From BD2-11 clade cluster bacterium bin43 (lineage in GTDB: Bacteria > Gemmatimonadota > Gemmatimonadetes > Longimicrobiales > Gaopeijiaceae), in the NCBI GenBank assembly GCA_002238605.1, contig MPMR01000005.1, positions 124,001 to 188,000 of the forward strand: DNA of 64,000 bases, in the 5' to 3' direction. Shown one piece after another: positions 17,393-25,282 of this stretch. Position 1 is the first letter of the stretch. Each line of letters opens with the position of its first letter. A program made the translations under genes and the position numbers. Under the pieces are notes generated by a model that did not search any database, was not told the DNA's origin, and saw only the letters and a program-made list of their open reading frames with translations.

Positions 17393-18817
17393 TCAGCTCG
17401 AGGAAGCGGCGTCGGCGGCCAACCCGCCCGAGTATCCCAGGCTGAAGGCTCCGGTGCTGTCGCCGAAACTGGTGAGGTCGGTGTGCCCCAGCTTGTGCAG
17501 CAGGGTGAGCATGACGTTCGCCAGAGGCGTGCCTTCGGGCGCGTGCAGGTGCGCGTTGCCGTCCATCTGCCCGTTGGCCCCGCCCAGAACGATGAACGGC
17601 ACCCTCAGGTGGTTGTGCACGTTCGGATCGCCCATCGGCGAGCCGTAGATGATCATGCTCTTGTCGAGCAGAGTTCCGTCGACTTCCTCGACCTTGTGCA
17701 GCTTCTCCATGAGGTAGGGGAGCATGCTGACGTGATAGTTGTTGATTACTGCGAAGTCGGCGATCGCCTCTTCGCTGTCCCCGTGGTGGGAAGCCGGGTG
17801 GAACGGGGTGTCGACGCCGCTCTCGGGGAAGGTGCGCGCCGAGGAGTCGCGCGACAGCTTGAAGGAGAACACGCGCGTCATGTCGGTCTGGAAGGCCAGC
17901 ACCTGCAGGTCGAACATCATCTGCATGTGCTCGGTGAAGGAATCCGGCACCCCGGCGGGTGCCTCCGGCATGTCGCGCGGATCGCCGCTGGTGTTGCGTT
18001 CCTCGACCATCTGGATGCGCCGCTCGATCTCGCGCACGTTCTCCAGATACTGGTCCATGCGCTGCCGGTCGCCGGGTCCGAGCGTTTGCCGCATCTGTGC
18101 CACCCGCTCCGCGATCCAGTCGAGGATGCTGCGGTTGGTGGAGCGTCGCGCGAGCCGCTCTTCCGCCGTCGATCCGGCCCCGAACAATTGTTCGAAGGCG
18201 ACGCGCGGGTCGCGAATCACAGGGAGCGGCTCCGTCGGGGAGGCCCAGCTCAGCGAGTCCGTGTACACGCACGTATAACCGTACGCGCAGCCGCCGGCCT
18301 GGTTGATGTTCTCAATGCACAGCTGCATCGAGGGGATGGGCGTGTCCTGGCCGAAGCGGTCCGCGTAGATCTGGTCCAGCGAAGCGCCCACGTAGACGTC
18401 CGAGCCTTCCGTCTGCTTGACGTGCGCCTGCGTCAGGAAGGTGGCCGTGGAGCGGAAATGGTCGCCCCCGATCTCCTCGGGGATGAAGGCCTCGGCCATC
18501 TTTACGTCGGTGTTGCTGACGATGGTGAGGTACTTGCGCCACGGCTCCAGGCTGCGGAGGGAGGTGGGCGACAGGTCGAAGTCGCGGCCGATCGTGGAAG
18601 GGCTCCAGAAGTTCTGCTTCGCCCCCCACGTGGTGCAGCCGGCGGCCCCGTGCGACATCTCCATCGCGATCAGGCGCGTGGCGTCCAGCGCCCGAACCGC
18701 CTCCGCCCCTCCAAGACCCGCCGGGATCATGGAGTCCAGAAGCGGCAGGGCCACGGTCGCTCCCATGCCCTTCAGGAAGATGCGGCGCGGAATGTGCTTG
18801 CCCGTGATCAGTCTCAT
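17393..18817 (-). CDS. DUF1552 secreted protein with Tat signal
   Basis: 474 residues. The N-terminal RRIFLKGMGATVALPLLDS is a twin-arginine signal, so the protein is exported folded, possibly with a cofactor. The body matches DUF1552 (conserved stretches SHGAAG, GGDHFRSTATFLT, FHPASHHG, YGSPMGDPNVHNH), a family found mainly beside DUF1592/DUF1588 haem proteins in environmental bacteria. Function unknown; sulfatase or phosphatase-like folds have been suggested for related families, so a hydrolase is possible. It lies between the DUF1592 and ankyrin genes in one operon. Confidence 0.88.
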   Translation of the reverse strand: MRLITGKHIPRRIFLKGMGATVALPLLDSMIPAGLGGAEAVRALDATRLIAMEMSHGAAGCTTWGAKQNFWSPSTIGRDFDLSPTSLRSLEPWRKYLTIVSNTDVKMAEAFIPEEIGGDHFRSTATFLTQAHVKQTEGSDVYVGASLDQIYADRFGQDTPIPSMQLCIENINQAGGCAYGYTCVYTDSLSWASPTEPLPVIRDPRVAFEQLFGAGSTAEERLARRSTNRSILDWIAERVAQMRQTLGPGDRQRMDQYLENVREIERRIQMVEERNTSGDPRDMPEAPAGVPDSFTEHMQMMFDLQVLAFQTDMTRVFSFKLSRDSSARTFPESGVDTPFHPASHHGDSEEAIADFAVINNYHVSMLPYLMEKLHKVEEVDGTLLDKSMIIYGSPMGDPNVHNHLRVPFIVLGGANGQMDGNAHLHAPEGTPLANVMLTLLHKLGHTDLTSFGDSTGAFSLGYSGGLAADAASSS

Positions 18818-18946
18818 CGTCTTTCTCCCTCGGTACTGCGATGTGAGCTTCGCGTTCGGCGAAGCGACTCTGCTTGCTGTATCCGTCTCGCGCGATCCGG
18901 TGGTTGGGGCCTCTTCAGGCCTCGTCTCCCGGGATCGCGATCGCGG

Positions 18947-21397
18947 CTATCTGCTCTGCGCCTCCTCGACGACGACATCCGGCATCTGGCTGTAGCGAAA
19001 GGCGTCGCTCTCGATGACGCCCGTCAGGAAAGAGGCCATCCGGTAGTCGTTGGCTTCGGCGGCCGCTACGATCGACCGGATCTCGGGCATGTCGTAGTAC
19101 TCGACCCGCCGGCCGAGCGCGTAGGCCATCAGGTTCACCGTGAAGTTGCGAATCAGAGGAATGGGGCGCTTGAGGAGCGCTTCCTGGAGCGCAGCCGGGC
19201 TCTCCACCGGGGTGCCGTCCCAGAGAGTGCCTCGCGTGTCCAGCGGCATGCTGTTCTCGCGGATGCGCCACTTGCCGGTCACGTCGTAGTTGTCCAGCGC
19301 GAGGCCGATCGGGTCCATGAACTGGTGGCAGGCGGCGCACACCGGGCTGGCCCGGTGACGCTCCATGCGCTCGCGCGTCGTAAGCATGCGGCCGCCATCG
19401 CTGCTCTCGGTTTGATCGAGATCCGGAACCCCGGGCGGCGGCGGCGGCGGCGGCGTGCCCAGCATCACCTCCATCACCCATTTGCCGCGCAGCACCGGGG
19501 AAGTGCGGTTGGCGTGGGAGGTGAGGGTGAGGATGCTTCCGTGTCCGAACAGGCCGCGGCGCTTGTCGTCGGGGTACTGGACCCGCTGGAAGGCCTCGCC
19601 CGCGACGCCGGGAATGCCGTAGTGTCTGGCGAGCCTCTCGTTGACGAACGTGTAGTCCGCCGTGAAGAGCTCGATGACGCTGCGGTCCTCCTGGACGATG
19701 TTGTTGAAGAAGAGTTCGGTCTCGGCGAGCATCGCGTTGCCGAGCTGTTCATGATAATCGGGGAACAGCAGGCGGTCGGGGTTGACCTTCTCCAGGTCCT
19801 CGAGCCGCAGCCACTGGGCGGCGAAGCGCGAGCCGAGCGCCTGCGCGCGCGGATCGGCGAGCATGCGCCCCAGCTGTGCACGCAACGTGGCCGGATCGGA
19901 GAGTTGGCCCCGGTCGGCCAGTTCAACCAGGGTCTCGTCGGGCAGGGTCCCCCACAGGAAGTAGGAGAGCCGCGAAGCCAGATCGAGATCGGCGATGGGA
20001 TACAGGTCGCCCGCCCTTGCCCCGGCCGGCGTTTCCTCGACCCGGAACACGAAGTCGGGGCTGGCCAGAATCGCCTGGAGCGCCGTGCGAACGCCGTCCT
20101 CGAACCCCTCTTCGGCCTTCAGGTCGTAGAAGGCCATCAGCGACTCGACCTCGGAGGTATCCAGCGGACGCCGGAACGCTTTGCCGCCGAGGCGCTCCAC
20201 GATTGCGCGGGCGCAGGGGCGTGCTTCGGCCGGAGACGACGGCATGCAGCTGAAGATGGCGCGGCGGCTGGGCGTGTCCGAGATCCCGGTCGGGTTCTCG
20301 GGGCCCAGAATGACCAGGTCCTTGAGATGCGCCAGCACGGTGATGCCGTAGCCGCTCCCGCTCCCGATTTTCCGGTCGCTGAGCGACCAGTCGTGGGGCG
20401 AGAGGATGTCCTCGACCGGTCCGTCCGTCTGTCGAATGAAGACGGCGCTCACCCGATGCGGTCCCGCGGTCACATGGAAGGGCTCGGTCGTGAAGCTCAT
20501 GCCGTTGGGATCGGCAACGTGCATCCAGCGATCCACCTCGAGCAGGGCGAGAGGCTCGCCGTCGAGGGAGACCTCGATCTGCTCGCCGGGGGTGACGCCG
20601 CCGGTGATCTCGCCGGTCGTGGTGTGCTCGAACCAGAGCTGGAAGTTGTATTCGCCGTCGGCCGGGAAGTTGTGCATCACGCTCACGCCCCCGCGGGTGC
20701 CGCGGGGCGCGCCGGGGACCCTGTCCCACTGTGAGGCATAGCCCGAATTCGTGTAGGTCACCGAGTTGCTGGGGGCGTCGGGTATACCCACCGCCAGGCG
20801 GCTGATCTCGTCGGCGGCGCGCAGGTAGGCGTCCAGGTTGGTCGGGGAGAGCATCTGAACGTCGGCGATGTTGTCGAAGTTCGCGCTCTTGGTGTCGAGC
20901 GGCAGATAGTCGCCGCCATCGATTTCGAGGTCGAGCAGGTCGCGGATGGATGCCGCGTATTCGGCCCGGTTCAGCCGCTGGAAGGAACGGTTGCCCGGCA
21001 TCGGGTTGCCTGCGGCGGCATCGTCGATGAGCTGTTCGAGAGTCTCGACCAGCATGACCAGGGTGTCGCCCGCGGGCCTCGGCATTCCTGGCGGAGGCAT
21101 CATGCCCGCGCGCAGCTTGCGGATCATCTTCTCTGCCGTCTCGGCAGACTCCGGGGCGTTTTCGACGTGGAAGGCGGCGAGGCTGAGATTGCCCGTCAGG
21201 AGCGCGTCGTTGTGGCACACCTGGCAGTACATGCGCACGACGCCCGTCAGGTCTTCGGGGGAGATGTCGCGGGAGGCTTCCGCGGCTGAGGGGAGGGCGA
21301 CGAGCTCGGGGTTCCGGTCGGGGATCGACCCGGACTGATGCCCGACTGCCGCCGTCAGGCCTGCGAGCGCCATCGCGCTGGCGAAGTGGAGTCTCAT
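18947..21397 (-). CDS. DUF1592/DUF1588-family secreted c-type cytochrome
   Basis: 816 residues from ATG 21397, with a signal peptide. A haem-binding CQVCH lies at residues 58-62 and a second CAACH at 687-691 (followed by QFMDPIGLALDNYD, the DUF1588 motif). Between them are the DUF1587, DUF1595 and DUF1592 segments (FQRLNRAEYAASIRDLLDL; FRRPLDTSEVESL; LASRLSYFLWGTLPD), and the end matches DUF1585. This multi-domain array is usual in Planctomycetes and other environmental bacteria. An extracytoplasmic redox role is likely; the substrate is unknown. The DUF1552 and ankyrin genes follow on the same strand. Confidence 0.9.
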   Translation of the reverse strand: MRLHFASAMALAGLTAAVGHQSGSIPDRNPELVALPSAAEASRDISPEDLTGVVRMYCQVCHNDALLTGNLSLAAFHVENAPESAETAEKMIRKLRAGMMPPPGMPRPAGDTLVMLVETLEQLIDDAAAGNPMPGNRSFQRLNRAEYAASIRDLLDLEIDGGDYLPLDTKSANFDNIADVQMLSPTNLDAYLRAADEISRLAVGIPDAPSNSVTYTNSGYASQWDRVPGAPRGTRGGVSVMHNFPADGEYNFQLWFEHTTTGEITGGVTPGEQIEVSLDGEPLALLEVDRWMHVADPNGMSFTTEPFHVTAGPHRVSAVFIRQTDGPVEDILSPHDWSLSDRKIGSGSGYGITVLAHLKDLVILGPENPTGISDTPSRRAIFSCMPSSPAEARPCARAIVERLGGKAFRRPLDTSEVESLMAFYDLKAEEGFEDGVRTALQAILASPDFVFRVEETPAGARAGDLYPIADLDLASRLSYFLWGTLPDETLVELADRGQLSDPATLRAQLGRMLADPRAQALGSRFAAQWLRLEDLEKVNPDRLLFPDYHEQLGNAMLAETELFFNNIVQEDRSVIELFTADYTFVNERLARHYGIPGVAGEAFQRVQYPDDKRRGLFGHGSILTLTSHANRTSPVLRGKWVMEVMLGTPPPPPPPGVPDLDQTESSDGGRMLTTRERMERHRASPVCAACHQFMDPIGLALDNYDVTGKWRIRENSMPLDTRGTLWDGTPVESPAALQEALLKRPIPLIRNFTVNLMAYALGRRVEYYDMPEIRSIVAAAEANDYRMASFLTGVIESDAFRYSQMPDVVVEEAQSR

Positions 21398-21711
21398 GGC
21401 GTCTGCCCTTCCGGATGTGCGTCGCGGTGACTCGGACCTGAGTCCCTGGCTGGCCGGAAGATCCGGCGCCGCCCCGCCCGGGGCGGAAACCTGGCACCAG
21501 GAGACGGCTAGCCAGCATACACTGTACTGCCTGCGGACACGGTTCCGCAATATTCGCGCAAGAGTGAATCTACGCGTGTACGCGCACGTGGGGGCATCTC
21601 GCACGGATGAGGGCCGTGTGCTAACGTGGCGGTACGCCCCTCCGGCACCAGGGGCGGCCGGGCCCGACCGGACGTGGCCCGGCATGCCTTCCGAGTACAA
21701 GGAGCATCAAG
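21398..21711. promoter_or_regulatory. Divergent intergenic region between the DUF1592 operon and a creatininase-like gene
   Basis: 314 bases with no gene. On the minus strand TTGCGG (21550-21545) and TACAGT (21526-21521), 18 bases apart, form a possible promoter for the DUF1592 operon. Its leader would hold a CCGCCCC-GCCC-GGGGCGG hairpin (21469-21486) and CCTGGCACCAGG (21491-21502). On the plus side, CGCCCCT (21635-21641) pairs with AGGGGCG (21650-21656) in the leader of the creatininase-like gene, and AAGGAG precedes its ATG. Confidence 0.35.
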
Positions 21712-22614
21712 ATGAAAGCATGGTCCGCTCTATCCGTTCTCATCCTGGCGGCGGTCGGGTTTCTCGTCATGCGTCCCGGCCAGGACCCGGACTCGCAGGC
21801 ACCCACCGCGATGCAGGCGCCGACGCCCGAGGAGCGGGAGGCCGCCTTCCAGGCCGAGATCCGCATGGAAAACCCGATCGCTCCGCTGAACTCGGTCTGG
21901 ATCGAGGAGCTGACCTGGATCGAGGTCCGGGACGCGATGGCCGCCGGCAAGACCACTGCCATCATTCCCACGGGCGGCATCGAGCAGAACGGTCCCTACG
22001 TCGCCCTCGGGAAGCACAACTACGTGCTCGAGGGGGCCTGCGACGCCATCGCGCGTGAGTTGGGCAATGCCCTCTGCACGCCCATCATCAAGCTGGTGCC
22101 CGAGGGCGGATTCGAGCCCAGGACCGGGCACATGCGCTATCCCGGAACCCTCACCGTGCGTGACGAGACCTTCCGGATGATGCTGGAAGACGTGGGGCAC
22201 AGCCTGCACGTGCACGGCTTCGAGCACATCATCTACATCGGCGACAGCGGCGGGAACCAGGCCGGCATGGCTGCCGCGGCAGCTGCCCTCAACGAGCGCT
22301 GGGGCGAGACCAAGGCGCACCACATCGCGGGCTACTACGACAACGCCGGCGTCGTGGCGCGCATGAGCGAGCTGGGGGTGGAGGAAGGCCCCAGCGACGG
22401 CTACCACGACACGTACTGGCTGACCTCCATGCAGATGACGGTCGATCCCTCGTCGGTGCGCTACGACGAGCGCGTCGCCGCCGGGAAGGCCACCATCAAC
22501 GGCGTCTCGATCGCTCCCATGGAGGAGACCATCGCGCTCGGCGAGCAGCTGATGGAGTGGCGCAACAACAAGACGGTGGAGCTGATCCGGGAAGCGATCG
22601 CGGGAAGCTCTTAG
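21712..22614 (+). CDS. Creatininase-family-like exported protein A
   Basis: 300 residues with an N-terminal signal or anchor (residues 5-20). The fold signature of the creatininase family is clear: SVWIEELTWIEVRDAMAAGK, IIPTGGIEQNGPY, YPGTLTVRDETF, GDSGGNQ. The usual metal ligands are changed. The canonical EQHG reads EQNG (Glu91, Asn93), the canonical Asp reads His102 (GKHN), and NGHGGN reads IGDSGGN with Ser179 in place of His. The same changes occur in all four domains in this window. Creatininase members hydrolyse cyclic or linear amide bonds; the reaction here is unknown. AAGGAG lies upstream of the ATG. Confidence 0.88.
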   Translation: MKAWSALSVLILAAVGFLVMRPGQDPDSQAPTAMQAPTPEEREAAFQAEIRMENPIAPLNSVWIEELTWIEVRDAMAAGKTTAIIPTGGIEQNGPYVALGKHNYVLEGACDAIARELGNALCTPIIKLVPEGGFEPRTGHMRYPGTLTVRDETFRMMLEDVGHSLHVHGFEHIIYIGDSGGNQAGMAAAAAALNERWGETKAHHIAGYYDNAGVVARMSELGVEEGPSDGYHDTYWLTSMQMTVDPSSVRYDERVAAGKATINGVSIAPMEETIALGEQLMEWRNNKTVELIREAIAGSS

Positions 22615-22660
22615 CTTAGTTCATCCGACTAAGTCAGGAACTCCTGGCGCACGCCGCGAG

Positions 22661-24559
22661 TCAGAACGCGAACCCTCCCCTCTGGAAGGCCGGGTTTCCG
22701 TCCACCAGCGTGAGCAGGACCCGGTCGCCCATGTCCAGGATCCGGTCCGGCTCGCGCTCCAGCTCCCACAGGTCCTCGAGGTCGAGCACCACCAGGTCGG
22801 CGACCTTGCCGGGCTCCAGGCTGCCGGTCCAGTCATCCGAGTAGGTCAGGTAGGCGTTGTCGATGGTCATCCCGCGCAGCGCCTCCTCGAGCGTGATGAT
22901 CTGCTCCGGTCCATGCTGGTCTCCCCAGAGATCCGTGCGCGTGAGCATGGCGTAGAGTCCGATCCAGGGACTGTACGGCGAGGTGCCGTAGTCGGAGCCC
23001 ACCGCGATGCGCACCCCGGAGTCCAGGTAGCTCCGCATCGGCTTCAGGCGGGCCATGCGCTCCGGGCTCAGGTTGGCGGAGAACGACCGGCCCTGGTGGT
23101 AGATGAAGGACGGGTTGACGGCCGCGATGATGCCGTATTCGGCCATCTTGTCGAGGACGCTGGTCTCGGCTTCCATGGGCAGGTAGGCGTGGATGACGCT
23201 CCAGCGCAGATCGGCGTCGGGGTCCTCGGCCCAAATGGAGTCCATGAGCTTCGCGTAGATGTCGACGGTCTGCTTCACGCCCAGGTCGCCGGTCGAGTGG
23301 ATGTGCGGTTCCCAGCCGCGGTCGACGGTCCGGCGCAGCTGCGCCTCGCGCACATCGTCCTCCACCCAGTGGTAGCCGTGGTTGGGCTCGCCCTCGATGC
23401 TCTCCCAGTCCACGAAGGGCACGGACACCCATGAACTGCGCGTGCCGGCCCCGCCGTCGATCTGCCACTTGGTGCCCCGCCAGCGCAGGAAGCGGTCGCC
23501 GAGGTTGTTGAAGGGGAGGGCGGCGAAGTGGGCGTCGATCGCCTCGGGGGACTGGGTGTTCCACATGCCCTCGTATACCTGCAGGATGCGGAAGTGCAGC
23601 AGGCCGCGGTCGCGGGCGTCCTGGTAGGCGCGCATCACCCGGCCGCCTCCACCGGGGTCCACGATGGCGGTCACGCCCAGGCTGGTCATCTCGCGGCTGC
23701 CGTAGTCGATGGCGCGCAGCTGGGCCTCGTAGTCGCGCTGGGGCGGGTTCACCGTCACCAGCCGCGTCGCGTTCCCGAGGAACATCCCGGTGGGCACTTC
23801 CACCTCGCGGGTCTGCCCGTCCACCGTCAGCGTGCGCATCTCGCGGAAGACCCTGTCCTCGTAGTTGAACCAGTCCAGGTCCTGGAGCCACCAGTCGGGC
23901 CAGGTGGAGGAGTCGGAGTCGTCGATGCCCATCAGGCGGAAGGCGGCCGTGTTGACCGCGACGCCGCGATACACCCGGCCCAGCCGGACCGGATTGTCGG
24001 GCGTGTGCTCGTCGAGTTGCCAGCGGGTGAAGGGCCTCTCGTACTTGTGCTCGTCCCATCCGCGGCTTGTGACCCACTCGCCGGGCCCGGGGTCGAGGCG
24101 CTCCATCAGGTCGGCGATCAGCTGCACGATCTCTTCGGTGCTCATGGCGTAGCGGAGGTCGTTCTCGAATTCCGCCTCGATCCCCAATTGTGAGAAATGG
24201 AGGTGGGAGTCGATCAGGCCGGGCAGGACGACGCGTCCCCCCAGGTCGGTCACGCGCGTGTCCGGGCCGGCAAGGGCGAGAACCTCCTCGTCGGTGCCGA
24301 CCCGCATGATCTCGGACCCGCCTGGACTCCGGCGCCAGGCGATGGCCTGGGCGACCGAGAAGTCGTCGTCGACGGCGACGACCTGTCCGTTGTGCAGGAT
24401 GCGGTCGGGGGTTGCCGCGCCCGTGGACGCACCCTGCCCGCACGCGGCCGCCCCGAGCAGCAGGACGCTGGCGAGGAGCGCGGCAAGAGGGCTGCCCCGG
24501 TAAAGGGGGAGGCGGATGTCCGGGCGCCCGGGCGAGCGGTCGAGTCTGGATGCGCGCAT
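22661..24559 (-). CDS. Metal-dependent amidohydrolase (Amidohydro_3, YtcJ-like) lipoprotein
   Basis: 632 residues. The N-terminus ends in LGAAAC, so Cys40 is a possible lipidation site. The amidohydrolase barrel shows the metal motif DSHLHF (His119, His121), a later HIHSTGD and a terminal AVGSDYGTSPYSP with the catalytic Asp. Composite strands (GGRVVLPGLID; PGKVADLVVLDLEDLWEL) form the flanking beta domain. YtcJ-type enzymes act on N-acyl or formamide-like substrates, mostly uncharacterised. It converges with the creatininase-like gene, whose stop is 46 bases away. No clear ribosome site precedes the ATG. Confidence 0.88.
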   Translation of the reverse strand: MRASRLDRSPGRPDIRLPLYRGSPLAALLASVLLLGAAACGQGASTGAATPDRILHNGQVVAVDDDFSVAQAIAWRRSPGGSEIMRVGTDEEVLALAGPDTRVTDLGGRVVLPGLIDSHLHFSQLGIEAEFENDLRYAMSTEEIVQLIADLMERLDPGPGEWVTSRGWDEHKYERPFTRWQLDEHTPDNPVRLGRVYRGVAVNTAAFRLMGIDDSDSSTWPDWWLQDLDWFNYEDRVFREMRTLTVDGQTREVEVPTGMFLGNATRLVTVNPPQRDYEAQLRAIDYGSREMTSLGVTAIVDPGGGGRVMRAYQDARDRGLLHFRILQVYEGMWNTQSPEAIDAHFAALPFNNLGDRFLRWRGTKWQIDGGAGTRSSWVSVPFVDWESIEGEPNHGYHWVEDDVREAQLRRTVDRGWEPHIHSTGDLGVKQTVDIYAKLMDSIWAEDPDADLRWSVIHAYLPMEAETSVLDKMAEYGIIAAVNPSFIYHQGRSFSANLSPERMARLKPMRSYLDSGVRIAVGSDYGTSPYSPWIGLYAMLTRTDLWGDQHGPEQIITLEEALRGMTIDNAYLTYSDDWTGSLEPGKVADLVVLDLEDLWELEREPDRILDMGDRVLLTLVDGNPAFQRGGFAF

Positions 24560-24664
24560 CTGTCAATTCGGGGTTCGGGGTCGGCGTGGGGGTTGTCCCG
24601 TCATTGTAGCGCGCGAGCGCGCGTTCCGCCCGACTCCCGCAGCGTCCATCCGCTGCCAACCCGG

Positions 24665-24696
24665 AACCCTCCCCGGAGATTGCTCCCGGGGAGGGT
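24665..24696 (-). terminator. Hairpin after the ZnuD-like locus
   Basis: AACCCTCCCCGG at 24665-24676 pairs with CCGGGGAGGGTT at 24685-24696 (12 bp, with two further inner pairs around a bulge). It lies 31 bases past the stop at 24728 on the minus strand. No U tract follows. Confidence 0.6.
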
Positions 24697-24727
24697 TCGC
24701 AGTACTGCCTGGACTGGCTGAGTCCTG

Positions 24728-25207
24728 CTAGCCGTCGTCGTGCTCGCGTACGTGAATGTGGAGTGGTGCGGTCACGAAGTCCGCGTGTCCGGACCCGACC
24801 GCGCCGTGCATCAGGCTGAAGGTGATCTCGGTGTCGCCCTCCGCCTGTCCGTGCAGGTGTCCGCCGAACTCCCCAGGGGTGTCCTGCTCGAATTCGGCGA
24901 TGGATTCGTCCTCGACTTCCGCTTCGAGGTAGTAGTCTTCATCCAGTGTCACCGCCGCTCCGTTGTGGTCCACGAAGCGCACGCTGATGTGGGCGGTTTC
25001 CTCGCCCGGCTCGACCTCCAGTTCTCCGGACCACTCACCATCGTCTCCATCGTAGGACGCGATGGTCTGGCCGCCCAGCACCAGCATCACGCCCTCGACT
25101 TCTTCTGCATGGTCTTCTTCGGGTTCGGTCGCACCCTCGCACGCAGCGAGAGCCAGGATGCCCGCGGTCAGCAGGGCGAACGGCAGTCTCAGTCTCGAAT
25201 GTTTCAT
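24728..25207 (-). CDS. Acidic, His-containing lipoprotein beside a ZnuD-like receptor
   Basis: 159 residues with a clean lipobox LAAC (Cys23). The mature part is very acidic (EPEEDHAEEVEG) and looks like a single beta-sandwich domain. Histidines cluster at GGHLHG and at the end (HADFVTAPLHIHVREHDDG), which could bind metal. It follows the TonB receptor gene by 75 bases and very likely belongs to its operon. I know of no named family. A surface or periplasmic zinc chaperone is plausible from context only. Confidence 0.75.
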   Translation of the reverse strand: MKHSRLRLPFALLTAGILALAACEGATEPEEDHAEEVEGVMLVLGGQTIASYDGDDGEWSGELEVEPGEETAHISVRFVDHNGAAVTLDEDYYLEAEVEDESIAEFEQDTPGEFGGHLHGQAEGDTEITFSLMHGAVGSGHADFVTAPLHIHVREHDDG

Positions 25208-25282
25208 CTCTCTTTACCTCGTTCATGTTGTTCCCTGGCCGTCCCTGTCGCGAAGCGTCTCCGCAACTGCCGGGAGCTCGCT

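Noticed and set aside
17255-20734. Very long plus-strand open frame (over 1100 codons) opposite the DUF1552/DUF1592 genes
   Set aside because: It is rich in Arg, His and Val, has no recognisable domain, and lies antisense to well-supported genes. In high-GC DNA such antisense frames stay open by codon bias.
22615-22633. CTTAGT-TCATCCG-ACTAAG as a terminator
   Set aside because: A 6-bp AT-rich stem without a U tract is too weak to call with confidence.
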